DNA of 64,000 bases, from assembly GCA_963781195.1 (NCBI GenBank), contig CAWAEZ010000016.1, positions 1-64,000 on the forward strand, given 5' to 3'. The DNA comes from JAJPKK01 sp963781195 (GTDB lineage: Bacteria; Pseudomonadota; Alphaproteobacteria; Rhizobiales; Xanthobacteraceae). Under the pieces are notes generated by a model. The model made no database searches. It saw nothing but the letters and a program-made list of their open reading frames with translations, and had not been told where the DNA came from. Made by a program: the position numbers and the translations under genes. How positions within the stretch are numbered: position 1 is the first letter of the stretch; every line of letters begins with the position of its first letter. Shown piece after piece: positions 24,869 through 32,783 of the stretch.

Positions 24869-25806
24869 CACGGCAGATCCCGCGCGATCCGGAAGCCGTT
24901 GGCGTAATAGCGGACGTCGCTATCGTAGCGGAACCGGGCCGACGAGCGGACGTCTGCCGCCTTGCTGGTGAAGGCGCCCCCGCGCAGCACGCGCATGTGA
25001 CAGTCACCGCTCGTCCAGGCCGAGGCGTCGCGGGGGGCGTTGCGATAATTGTCGTTCCAGCAGTCTTCCACCCATTCGGCGGCATTGCCCGCCGTATCGA
25101 ACAATCCGAAGCCGTTGGGGCGGAACGAGGCGACCGGCGAGGTCTGCTTGGTGGTCGGACTCGCGCAGCCATCGCATTGCGCGCGCCCCGCGCCGGCATC
25201 GCGTCCCCACCAGAACGGCGTTTTGGTTCCGGCCCGCGCGGCATATTCCCATTCCGCCTCGGTCGGCAGCCGGTAGCGCTGGCCCGACCGCTGCGACAGC
25301 CAGGCGAGATAGGTCTTGGCGTCGTCCCAGCTGACATTGATGACCGGGTGGTCGCCGCGCCCCCAAGCGTGATCGTCCGGGCGGACTTTGCACGCGCCGG
25401 CGTCGGCGCACTGATCCCATTCCGCGAACGTCACCTCGCGGCGTCCGATGGCGAAGGCATTGCGGATCGCGATGGTGCGCTCCGGCTTTTCGTAAGGCGT
25501 GTCATTCGAGCCCATGACGAAATCCCCGGGCGGCACCACCACCACTTCCGGGCAATTGGCGCAGTCCCGGAAAATCTCGCCGGGGTCCGGGATGCCTGCT
25601 CGTTGCACGCCCGGCGATGCCGGCGCGGCTTGCGGAGCGGGTGCGGGGGCCGGAGCGGGCCTTGTCGGCGCCGCGGGCTCGTCGGTGGAACCGAACGGCG
25701 CGACCGGTCGCGGATTGGTGGTGAGGTTGCGCTGCGCGTTCGCATCGCGACCCGACGCCGCGCAGAACGCCAAACAGAGTATGAAAATCAGCAGACGCGG
25801 GTTCAT
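24868..25806 (-). CDS. Formylglycine-generating enzyme (SUMF1/EgtB/PvdO) family protein
   Basis: A 312-residue protein. After a signal peptide (MNPRLLIFILCLAFCAASG) and an Ala/Pro linker comes a complete FGE-sulfatase fold: VVVPPGDFVMGSNDTPYEKPERT, FAIGRREVTFAEWDQCADAG, HPVINVSWDDAKTYLAWLSQRSGQRYRLPTEAEWEYAARAG and the closing VLRGGAFTSKAADVRSSARFR. The family includes Cys-to-formylglycine converters and non-catalytic or sulfoxide-synthase relatives. No sulfatase gene is near. It is the first of four tightly spaced genes, in a secreted form, so it likely acts in the periplasm. ATG 25806 gives the signal peptide. Confidence 0.88.
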   Translation of the reverse strand: MNPRLLIFILCLAFCAASGRDANAQRNLTTNPRPVAPFGSTDEPAAPTRPAPAPAPAPQAAPASPGVQRAGIPDPGEIFRDCANCPEVVVVPPGDFVMGSNDTPYEKPERTIAIRNAFAIGRREVTFAEWDQCADAGACKVRPDDHAWGRGDHPVINVSWDDAKTYLAWLSQRSGQRYRLPTEAEWEYAARAGTKTPFWWGRDAGAGRAQCDGCASPTTKQTSPVASFRPNGFGLFDTAGNAAEWVEDCWNDNYRNAPRDASAWTSGDCHMRVLRGGAFTSKAADVRSSARFRYDSDVRYYANGFRIARDLP

Positions 25807-25978
25807 GTGTGGTTTCCGGACGGCCGCCATTAGCAAAAACCACGACAGGGCGCGCGCCCACCATGCTTCATTTCGCACCGGTCGGCAAGGTGCGCTTACC
25901 CGCCGCGGTGCGGGGTTTACAACGCGCCGCAATCGCCTATTCTCTCCACAACTCTTCGGACGGTTTGTTCGTCAAGGA

Positions 25979-25992
25979 GGAACTTCGGTTCC
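25979..25992 (+). promoter_or_regulatory. UUCG-type hairpin in the leader of the DUF4399 gene
   Basis: GGAAC-TTCG-GTTCC forms a 5-bp stem with a UUCG tetraloop in RNA, 61 bp before the start codon at 26053. Its GGAGG-like left edge could be masked in the hairpin. A structural role in the leader is only a suggestion. Confidence 0.35.
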
Positions 25993-26052
25993 AAGCGAAG
26001 AGAGTTTTCCGCGGTTGGCGGAAGCTTCCTCACCAAAAAACGGAGAGAGTGC

Positions 26053-26973
26053 ATGATCCCCCGCGTCATGACGTCCCTCCTGGTCCCGGCATTAGGCTTC
26101 TTCATGCTTGCCGGCGCCGCGTGGAGCCAATCCGGCGGCCCGACGCCATCGCCGCCGGGCGCCGCCGTCTACTTCATCGGGCTCAACGACGGCGACACGC
26201 TGCCGGCGAAATCGACCATTCATTTCGGCCTGCGCGGTATGGGGGTCGCTCCTGCCGGGTCCGACCGTGCCAATTCGGGGCACCATCATCTGATCATCGA
26301 CGCGCCGACGCCGGCGCTCAACACCGAGATTCCGAACGACTTCCAGCATCTCCATTTCGGCGCCGGTCAGACCGAGGCGGAAGTGACGCTCACGCCCGGC
26401 GAGCACACCCTGCAACTCGTGTTCGCCGACAAGAACCACGTGCCGCACTCCCCGCCGGTGCTGTCGCCGCGGATCAAGGTGAAGGTGACGGATGCTGCGA
26501 GCCGTCCGGTGCAGGCGAGCGCCCCGCCGCCGTCTTCCAGTCCGCCCGTCAAGCGGCACCCTTCGCCCCAGGACGCCAAGGTCTACTTCATCCAGCCCAC
26601 CGACGGATCCTACATCACCCAGAATCCGGTGATCCGCTTCGGTCTCCTCGGCATGGGCGTCGCACCCGCCGGCTTCGAGAAAGCCAATACCGGGCATCAC
26701 CACCTGCTCGTCGATACGGAGCTTCCCCCGTTCGACCAGCCAATTCCCAACGACTTCAACCACCTGCATTTCGGCGCCGGCCAGACGGAAGCGAAGATTT
26801 CGCTGCCGCTCGGGCCCCACAAGCTGCGCCTGCTGTTCGCCGACGACGCGCATGTGCCGCACGATCCGCCGGTTTACTCGAACGAAATCAATGTTATCGT
26901 AAATGCGACAGGGCGCCCGCCGGCCCCGGTGCGGCACCGCTACTTCTACAAGGGGCACTACTACTACCGCTAG
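26053..26973 (+). CDS. Secreted protein with two tandem DUF4399 domains
   Basis: A 306-residue protein with a signal peptide (MIPRVMTSLLVPALGFFMLAGAAWSQ). Two DUF4399 copies follow (about 35-145 and 170-285), each with AVYFI/KVYFI, GMGVAPAG, SGHHHL/TGHHHL and the almost identical NDFxHLHFGAGQTEA, then HVPHSPPV/HVPHDPPV. The clustered His residues suggest metal binding. A Pro/Ser linker separates the copies. Single-domain members are common; the duplication is less so. It ends in a Tyr-rich tail (HRYFYKGHYYYR). Ribosome site GGAGAGAG. Function unknown. Confidence 0.88.
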   Translation: MIPRVMTSLLVPALGFFMLAGAAWSQSGGPTPSPPGAAVYFIGLNDGDTLPAKSTIHFGLRGMGVAPAGSDRANSGHHHLIIDAPTPALNTEIPNDFQHLHFGAGQTEAEVTLTPGEHTLQLVFADKNHVPHSPPVLSPRIKVKVTDAASRPVQASAPPPSSSPPVKRHPSPQDAKVYFIQPTDGSYITQNPVIRFGLLGMGVAPAGFEKANTGHHHLLVDTELPPFDQPIPNDFNHLHFGAGQTEAKISLPLGPHKLRLLFADDAHVPHDPPVYSNEINVIVNATGRPPAPVRHRYFYKGHYYYR

Positions 26974-27134
26974 GCGGCGGATCGTGCCGCCAGGTGGCGG
27001 CCGATCGCTAAGCGTGGCCGCGGCAGCCGACCTAAATCGGTGATTTGAACCGGATCGGAGCGCAAGTCGACGAAGCTTTGAAGGGATTACGCTCTCGCCG
27101 CGAATCTCGCGGCATCATGCGGTAAGTTGTAGAA

Positions 27135-28577
27135 ATGAGACGGAAAGGCCTTTTGTTCTGCGTAATTGCGCTGATGGCGGGGTTGCTGGCCCCGGCGGCG
27201 CAGGCTGAACGTCGTGTCGCGCTGGTGATCGGAAACTCCGCCTACCGCAACGCCTCCACGCTCTCCAACACCATCAACGACGCCACCGCCATTGCGGCGC
27301 TGTTTCGTTCCGTCGGCTTCGAGGTGGTGAGTTCGCGTACCGATCTCGGCGTGGTCGAGTTCAAGCGCGCGGTGCGCGACTTCCTGATCACGGCGGAGAC
27401 CGCCGACATCGCCGTCGTGTACTATGCCGGCCATGGCATGGAGGTGGCCGGCGCCAATTACCTCATTCCCGTCGATGCGAAGCTCGCCCGCGATTACGAC
27501 GTGGAAGACGAGGCGGTGGCGCTCGACCGCATCATCTGGGCGCTCCAGCCGGTCAAGCGGCTGCGCCTGATCATGCTCGACGCCTGCCGGGATAATCCGT
27601 TCGCCGCCCGCCTTCAGCGCTCCGTCGGCATCCGTGCCGCCCCCAAGGGCGGGCTCGCGAAGATCGACGACGTCAGCGCGGACACCCTGATCGCTTATGC
27701 CGCCAAAGAAGGATCGGTTTCCTACGACGGTACCGGCGCGAACAGTCCGTTCGCGACCGCGCTCATCAAACACATCGCGGAGCCCGGGCTCGATATCCGG
27801 ATCGCGCTCGGCCGGGTGCGGGACGAGGTCCTCAAGTCGACCGCCGGCCGGCAGGAGCCGTTCATCTACGGCTCGCTCGGCGGGTCGATCATTCCGCTGG
27901 TGCCCGCAGCTGCCGTGAATCCGCCGCAAGTGGCCCCGGCCGTGACCCCGACCGTGATGACCCCGACTGTGACGGCGGTCGCCGCACCGGCAGTGCCGGC
28001 CCCCCCGGTGAACAGTCTGCCCGGCGGCACCGCCGCGCCGAAGCTCGAGCCCAGCCAGAGCGACCGACAGGAGCCGCCGAAGCTCCAGGCGGCGCTGGAA
28101 AAAGAAGATACGGCCAAAGCCTGCAATCTCGACGAACAGCGGCTGGCGCAGCTGCGGTCCAATCCATTGCCCGAAGACATCGCGCGCTTCCGGGATGAGC
28201 TTTCCTGCGCGCGGTTGCGGGCGCAGGTCCAGCGCCTGTTCGAAAGCGTCGCGACGGCGCTACCGGCCACAGCCGCGGCGCCGGCGCGGATCCAGACCGC
28301 CGCGGCGCCGCCCGCCCGTCGGGACGAGACCCCACGCAAGGACGTGACCGCCGTCCCGCAGAAGGGCGAGCCCGTTGCCCCGCCGCCCGTGGCCGCGTCG
28401 CGCCAGCAGACCCAGGCAGCCGCCGAGCCGCAGGGCGCCTGCGCCCGCGACGCCGACCAGCTCACGAGGCTGCGCACCAACCCGACGCCGGACGCGCTCA
28501 ACAAGTTCGAACGGGATCTCTCCTGCGAGAGGTTGCGGCCGCAGCTTCGGCGGCTGCGGGAGAGCCTCGGGCTGTAG
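27135..28577 (+). CDS. Secreted caspase-fold (peptidase C14) protein with duplicated C-terminal module
   Basis: A 480-residue protein. A signal peptide (MRRKGLLFCVIALMAGLLAPAAQA) precedes a caspase-like domain (25-255) with VALVIGNSAYRNASTLSNTINDA, catalytic His100 in YYAGHGME and Cys151 in LDACRDNPF. A Pro/Ala/Val linker leads to two copies of a 45-residue Cys-containing helical module (around 328-375 and 435-480), sharing LxxLRxNPxP and the FxxxLSCxRLRxQxxRLxES core. Bacterial orthocaspases cleave after basic residues; targets are usually unknown. The modules could bind a partner or peptidoglycan. It lies 160 bp after the DUF4399 gene but has its own leader. Confidence 0.9.
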   Translation: MRRKGLLFCVIALMAGLLAPAAQAERRVALVIGNSAYRNASTLSNTINDATAIAALFRSVGFEVVSSRTDLGVVEFKRAVRDFLITAETADIAVVYYAGHGMEVAGANYLIPVDAKLARDYDVEDEAVALDRIIWALQPVKRLRLIMLDACRDNPFAARLQRSVGIRAAPKGGLAKIDDVSADTLIAYAAKEGSVSYDGTGANSPFATALIKHIAEPGLDIRIALGRVRDEVLKSTAGRQEPFIYGSLGGSIIPLVPAAAVNPPQVAPAVTPTVMTPTVTAVAAPAVPAPPVNSLPGGTAAPKLEPSQSDRQEPPKLQAALEKEDTAKACNLDEQRLAQLRSNPLPEDIARFRDELSCARLRAQVQRLFESVATALPATAAAPARIQTAAAPPARRDETPRKDVTAVPQKGEPVAPPPVAASRQQTQAAAEPQGACARDADQLTRLRTNPTPDALNKFERDLSCERLRPQLRRLRESLGL

Positions 28578-28652
28578 GCGCAACCCACGGAAGCCTCGCG
28601 AGCGCACCCCGCCTCAGCTGCTGCCAGCTTAATCTGCTCCCAGCGTTACGTT

Positions 28653-28686
28653 CTCCCAGCTTTGCGTTGCTCCCAGCTTTGCGTTG
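28653..28686 (+). repeat. Two tandem 17-bp units in the tarD leader
   Basis: CTCCCAGCTTTGCGTTG is repeated exactly at 28653-28669 and 28670-28686, with degenerate copies upstream (GCTCCCAGCGTTACGTT) and a partial copy after. It lies between the caspase-fold gene and tarD, 56 bp before the tarD start. Probably slippage; a regulatory role is untested. Confidence 0.65.
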
Positions 28687-28741
28687 CTCCCGGGGCCGCT
28701 CGGCTCTAAGCCATCAGCCGGGTGACGGACGGAACAGCAGC

Positions 28742-29902
28742 ATGCGCATCGTGGAACTTCGCGAGGTGACGGCGCCGATCGCCTCGTCGATCGCCAACGC
28801 CTATATCGACTTTTCCAAGATGACGCTGTCGCTCGTCGCCCTCGTCACCGACGTGGTGCGCGACGGCCGCACGGTGATCGGCTACGGCTTCAATTCCAAT
28901 GGGCGCTATGGCCAGGGCGGGCTCATCCGCGAACGGTTCGCGCCGCGGCTGCGCGAGGCTGATCCGAAGTCCCTCCTCGACGAAGCCGGCGACAATTTCG
29001 ACCCGGACCGGATCTGGGCCACGCTGATGAGGAACGAGAAGCCGGGCGGTCACGGCGAGCGCTCGGTCGCGGTCGGCACCATCGACATGGCGGTGTGGGA
29101 CGCGGTCGCGAAGATCGCCGGCAAGCCGCTGTTCCGCCTCCTCGCCGAACGCCATGGCCGCGAGGCCGATCCGCGCGTCTTCGTCTACGCCGCCGGCGGC
29201 TACTATTATCCGGGCAAGGGAATCGATCAGCTTCGCGCCGAGATGCGTAGCTATCTCGACCGCGGCTATACCGTGGTCAAGATGAAGATCGGCAACGGCA
29301 TCGCCGAGGACCGCCCGCGCATCGAGGGCGTGCTCGACGAGCTCGACGGCAAAGCGCAGCTTGCGGTCGACGCCAACGGGCGGCTGGGACTCGAGGCCGC
29401 CGTCGCCTACGCGAAGATGCTGCGGGACTACCCGCTGTTCTGGTACGAAGAGGCGGGCGATCCTCTCGATTATGCGCTGCAGGCCGCTCTGGCCGAATTC
29501 TATCCCGGGCCGATGGCGACCGGCGAGAACCTGTTCAGCCACCAGGACGCCCGCAACCTCCTGCGCTATGGCGGCATGCGGCCGGACCGCGACTGGCTGC
29601 AGTTCGACTGCGCCCTCTCCTACGGCCTGTGCGAATACCAGCGCACGCTCGCCTGTCTCGCCGCCGCCGGCTGGTCGCCGCGGCGCTGCATTCCCCATGG
29701 CGGCCACCAGATGTCGCTCAATATCGCCGCCGGGCTCGGGCTGGGCGGCAACGAGAGCTATCCCGACCTGTTCCAGCCCTATGGCGGCTTCCCCGACGCC
29801 GTGCGCGTCGACAACGGCCATATCGTCATGCCGGAGCTGCCCGGGATCGGTTTCGAAGGCAAATCCGATCTCCTCGAGGTGATGCGCGTGCTCGCCGCGT
29901 AA
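28742..29902 (+). CDS. tarD: D-tartrate dehydratase (enolase superfamily)
   Basis: A 386-residue enolase-superfamily enzyme very close over its whole length to the characterised Bradyrhizobium D-tartrate dehydratase, including NAYIDFSKMTLSLVALVTDVV and YAAGGYYYPGKG. It would convert D-tartrate to oxaloacetate and water. Catalytic residues are in place: Lys182 of the KMK motif (180-182), metal ligands Asp210, Glu236 and Glu262, and the second-barrel His in IPHGGHQ (319/322). Start ATG 28742. Nearby genes for a hydroxyacid dehydrogenase, glycerate kinase and pyruvate kinase fit a route for tartrate and glycerate carbon. Confidence 0.93.
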   Translation: MRIVELREVTAPIASSIANAYIDFSKMTLSLVALVTDVVRDGRTVIGYGFNSNGRYGQGGLIRERFAPRLREADPKSLLDEAGDNFDPDRIWATLMRNEKPGGHGERSVAVGTIDMAVWDAVAKIAGKPLFRLLAERHGREADPRVFVYAAGGYYYPGKGIDQLRAEMRSYLDRGYTVVKMKIGNGIAEDRPRIEGVLDELDGKAQLAVDANGRLGLEAAVAYAKMLRDYPLFWYEEAGDPLDYALQAALAEFYPGPMATGENLFSHQDARNLLRYGGMRPDRDWLQFDCALSYGLCEYQRTLACLAAAGWSPRRCIPHGGHQMSLNIAAGLGLGGNESYPDLFQPYGGFPDAVRVDNGHIVMPELPGIGFEGKSDLLEVMRVLAA

Positions 29903-29952
29903 GCGCGTCGACCCGACGGGTCCATCGAGCGCGACGACGCGTCTCGACCGGC

Positions 29953-30456
29953 TTATGCCGGCCCGTCCTTGTCGTACGCGAACTCGCCGCGCAGTTTCTT
30001 CGCGGCAGCAAACGCGCGCGCGGCCGCCAGCACATAGGAGCCGAAAAACACCGTGAGGAAACCGCTCACGAGCACCGCGTCCCGCCCGATCGCCCATAGG
30101 ACGAACAGCGAGAGCGCCATGCCGTAGAGCCCGAACACGACGAACAGCGCCGCCGCCACGCGGCTCGCGAAGCGTCGCAGCGCGATACCATTCAGCAGCA
30201 CCAGAATGTAGACCCAGTCCTCGGAGACGATGTGGGTGGCGAGGAAACGCAGGAACCCGGCGCCATTCGCGAGCCCGGAGGTGTTGGCGGCGGCGCCGCG
30301 CGAGCCGATCCATTCGTCATGGATCGAGAACCCCTGGAGCGCCAGCAGGATGAGCGCCGTGAGGATGAAATAATAGGAGGCGCGCCTGACGATGCGGAGC
30401 GCCTGCTCGCGGGATGTGATCGCGAAAAACCTCTCGCGCAGGCCCTCGCCGATCAT
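29953..30456 (-). CDS. Small integral membrane protein, 167 aa
   Basis: The protein has about four hydrophobic segments: YYFILTALILLALQGF (28-43), WVYILVLLNGIAL (near 82-95), RVAAALFVVFGLYGMALSLFVLW and LVSGFLTVFFGSYVLAAARAFA. Charged ends face the cytoplasm (MIGEGLRERFFAI and KLRGEFAYDKDGPA). I do not recognise a family. It is a single gene convergent with tarD. The short spacer to tarD has no obvious terminator. Confidence 0.65.
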   Translation of the reverse strand: MIGEGLRERFFAITSREQALRIVRRASYYFILTALILLALQGFSIHDEWIGSRGAAANTSGLANGAGFLRFLATHIVSEDWVYILVLLNGIALRRFASRVAAALFVVFGLYGMALSLFVLWAIGRDAVLVSGFLTVFFGSYVLAAARAFAAAKKLRGEFAYDKDGPA

Positions 30457-30564
30457 GATGGCGCCGTCTCCATCCCGGGTCGCTTCAGCGCCGCCGCCGG
30501 CATCCCGACATCGCCGTCATCCATGGATCGCACCTGCTTTCACCGGCATCGCTTTCACTCGCTT

Positions 30565-30594
30565 GCTTCCGCTCGCATTGCTTCCGCTCGCATT
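30565..30594 (+). repeat. Two tandem 15-bp units between the membrane protein and hydroxyacid dehydrogenase genes
   Basis: GCTTCCGCTCGCATT is repeated exactly at 30565-30579 and 30580-30594 and begins again after that. The 282-bp gap holds the divergent promoters of both neighbours; no gene is supported in it. Confidence 0.6.
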
Positions 30595-30738
30595 GCTTCA
30601 CGCGCATGGCCCAAACGCGCGCCGGCCCGAGGCTCCGGCGCAAAAAATCTTGGGGCCGCCAAACGGTCATAGTACGGTCAGAACGAGTGTCCACCCTTCT
30701 TCTCCACGCATCCCCCCAACCTGTTCCAGCGGTCGTGC

Positions 30739-31833
30739 ATGCCACGCATTGTGATCGAAGAAGACCATTTCCTGAAAATCATCCCCGTTGTGCTCGATCC
30801 GGCGACGACGGCGGCGCACCAGCGCGCGGTGGCCGATTTCTTCGCCCATGACGAGCCCGACTTCCTCGGCTGGTGCGCGCGCCTGCGCGAGCGGCTGGGC
30901 GGACTCTATCCGGCCCAGGTCGAGTTCGCCGAGGATCAGGTCGACTTGGCGGCAAAGATCGCGGACGCCGACGGCGTCGTGGTGGAAAGCCTCGCGATCG
31001 ACGCCGACCTGCTGTCGCGGGCGCGGCGTCTCGCCGTGGTGCAGAAGTTCGGCACCATCACCGGCAACATCGACATTGCCGCCTGCGCGGCGCGCGGCAT
31101 TGCCGTCGAGACCCTGCACCGCATGGTGAACGTGGCGGTGGCGGAGCAGGCCTTCGCGCTGCTGCTCGCGCTCGCCAAGCGTATCGTCGAGCTCAACGGC
31201 GTGGTCGAGGAGAGCGCGTTGCGCAAGGCGGGATTCAAGGTGCGCCCGCGGCAATCGCGCTACATCGGCTATTCGAACTTCGCCGGGATCACCGGGCTGC
31301 GGACGGTGCACGGCGCGACGCTCGGAATCATCGGATTCGGCGAGATCGGGCGCGAGGTCGCAAATCGCGCCCGCGCCTTCGGCATGAAGATCGTCTACTT
31401 CCAGCGCCGGCCGCTGCCGGAGCCGTTCGAGCGCGACTTCGGCGTTCACTATCTGCCGCTCGCCGAATTGATGGCGCAGTCGGACTATGTCCTGGTGCAA
31501 CTGCCGCTCAATCTCGCGACGCGCGGGCTGATCGACCGCACCATGCTCGCCCGCATGAAGCCGGACGCCATGCTGATCGACGTCGCCCGCGCCGAGCTGA
31601 TCGACCGCGGCGCGCTCGTCGAGGCGCTCGCCGACGGCCGCATCGGCGGGCTCGGACTGGATGTCGGCTATACCGAGCCGACCGAGCCGACCGAGCCGCT
31701 GCTGCGCTTCCGCGGCCGCAATGTCATCCTGATGCCCCACACCGCCGTGGGCGCGCGGGCAAATGCCCTGCACGACGTCGAAACGCTATGCCTCAACCTT
31801 CAGCGCGGCGTCACGCGCACGCTGACGGCCTGA
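30739..31833 (+). CDS. D-isomer-specific 2-hydroxyacid dehydrogenase
   Basis: A 364-residue protein with the two-domain D-2-hydroxyacid dehydrogenase layout. The NAD motif is GIIGFGEIGREVANRARAFGM (G199-x-G201-x-x-G204). Catalytic candidates are Arg284 in DVARAELID, Glu313 and His334 in MPHTAVG. A triple TEP repeat (TEPTEPTEP, 312-320) sits where the catalytic Glu lies, likely a codon-level expansion. Position beside tarD and a glycerate kinase suggests a hydroxypyruvate/glyoxylate or tartronate semialdehyde type substrate, but specificity cannot be read. The N-terminal extension MPRIVIEEDHF is short and no longer start is needed. Confidence 0.87.
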   Translation: MPRIVIEEDHFLKIIPVVLDPATTAAHQRAVADFFAHDEPDFLGWCARLRERLGGLYPAQVEFAEDQVDLAAKIADADGVVVESLAIDADLLSRARRLAVVQKFGTITGNIDIAACAARGIAVETLHRMVNVAVAEQAFALLLALAKRIVELNGVVEESALRKAGFKVRPRQSRYIGYSNFAGITGLRTVHGATLGIIGFGEIGREVANRARAFGMKIVYFQRRPLPEPFERDFGVHYLPLAELMAQSDYVLVQLPLNLATRGLIDRTMLARMKPDAMLIDVARAELIDRGALVEALADGRIGGLGLDVGYTEPTEPTEPLLRFRGRNVILMPHTAVGARANALHDVETLCLNLQRGVTRTLTA

Positions 31834-31880
31834 TTTGGGGGGGCGGACGTTCTATCCGACGTAGGTGATTCGCGGCGCGG

Positions 31881-32159
31881 TCAGATCATCCCCAGCGCCT
31901 GCAGGTAGGTCTCGAGGATGGCTTCCTGCTCCTCGCGCTCCTGCTTGTCCTGCTTGCGCAGCCGAACCACCATGCGCAAGGCCTTGACGTCGTAGCCGTT
32001 CCCCTTGGCTTCGGCATAGACGTCACGGATGTCGTCGGCGATCGCCTTCTTCTCTTCTTCGAGACGCTCGACGCGTTCGATGATGGCCTTGAGCTGGTCC
32101 TTCGCGAATCGCGTCGCGGGCGCTTCGCTGACGGTTTCCGATAGGGCGGTGGCGGACAT
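31881..32159 (-). CDS. gapR: GapR-family DNA-binding protein (DUF2312)
   Basis: A 92-residue protein matching the GapR/DUF2312 family: FAKDQLKAIIERVERLEEEKKAIADDIRDVYAEAKGNGYDVKALRMVVRLRKQDKQEREEQEAIL. GapR in Caulobacter binds overtwisted AT-rich DNA and supports gyrase and topoisomerase IV during replication. The coiled-coil and basic patch are intact. ATG 32159 behind GAGGAG matches the family length; a longer upstream reading is not needed. A nearly universal alphaproteobacterial gene. Confidence 0.93.
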   Translation of the reverse strand: MSATALSETVSEAPATRFAKDQLKAIIERVERLEEEKKAIADDIRDVYAEAKGNGYDVKALRMVVRLRKQDKQEREEQEAILETYLQALGMI

Positions 32160-32325
32160 GAAGCGCTCCTCGCAAGACGCAAAACGAGGCGCCACGTTGC
32201 GCAAGCCCCACCCGTTCCGCAACGCCGTGCGGGAAGTCATCCACAGTCAAAGCCGGATGACGGAGAATATCGACCTTCCGCGGGGGATTTCGCAAGAAAC
32301 ATGGGGACAGCGGACGATCAGCGCG

Positions 32326-32360
32326 CGCAAGCCGGCCCCGCCGCGACGCGCCGGCTTGCG
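32326..32360 (-). terminator. Long GC hairpin downstream of the DUF1244 gene
   Basis: CGCAAGCCGGC at 32326-32336 pairs perfectly with GCCGGCTTGCG at 32350-32360 (11-bp stem, 13-nt loop), beginning 4 bp past the DUF1244 stop on the minus strand. No T-run follows, so intrinsic termination is uncertain; it may protect the 3' end. Confidence 0.5.
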
Positions 32361-32363
32361 GCA

Positions 32364-32666
32364 TCAGTGCTTGGGCGCGGCTTTTTCGAACGCCGCCGCC
32401 TGCTCGCGGCTCGCCTCGCGCTGGTGCTTGGCCTTCCACTCCTCGTAGGGCATGCCGTAGACGACCTCGCGGCTCGCGTCCTTCGACATGGCGACGCCCT
32501 GAGCGTCGGCGGCATCCTTCATCCAGTTGGACAGGCAGTTGCGGCAGAAACCCGCGAGATTCATCAGGTCGATGTTCTGGACGTCGGTGCGCTGACGAAG
32601 ATGCTCCACCAGGCGGCGGAACACGGCGGCTTCGAGCTCGGTTCGGGTCTTGTCGTCGATCGTCAT
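32364..32666 (-). CDS. DUF1244 family protein
   Basis: A 100-residue soluble protein with the conserved DUF1244 block (AAVFRRLVEHLRQRTDVQNIDLMNLAGFCRNCLSNWM, then EVVYGMPYEEWKAKHQ). The paired Cys residues in FCRNC could bind a metal. A strong ribosome site (GGAGG) precedes ATG 32666. Function is unknown; the family is widespread in alphaproteobacteria. It lies on the opposite strand to the glycerate kinase gene, 117 bp away. Confidence 0.88.
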   Translation of the reverse strand: MTIDDKTRTELEAAVFRRLVEHLRQRTDVQNIDLMNLAGFCRNCLSNWMKDAADAQGVAMSKDASREVVYGMPYEEWKAKHQREASREQAAAFEKAAPKH

Positions 32667-32783
32667 GAGATCCTCCGGTTCCGTCCCAACATAAGCGTCT
32701 CCATCCAACATAGGCGTCACGGAAATCCCTTGCCACAGTCCCCGCTCCGTCTCGATAGTGCCGCCCGATCCGGGGGACATCTC

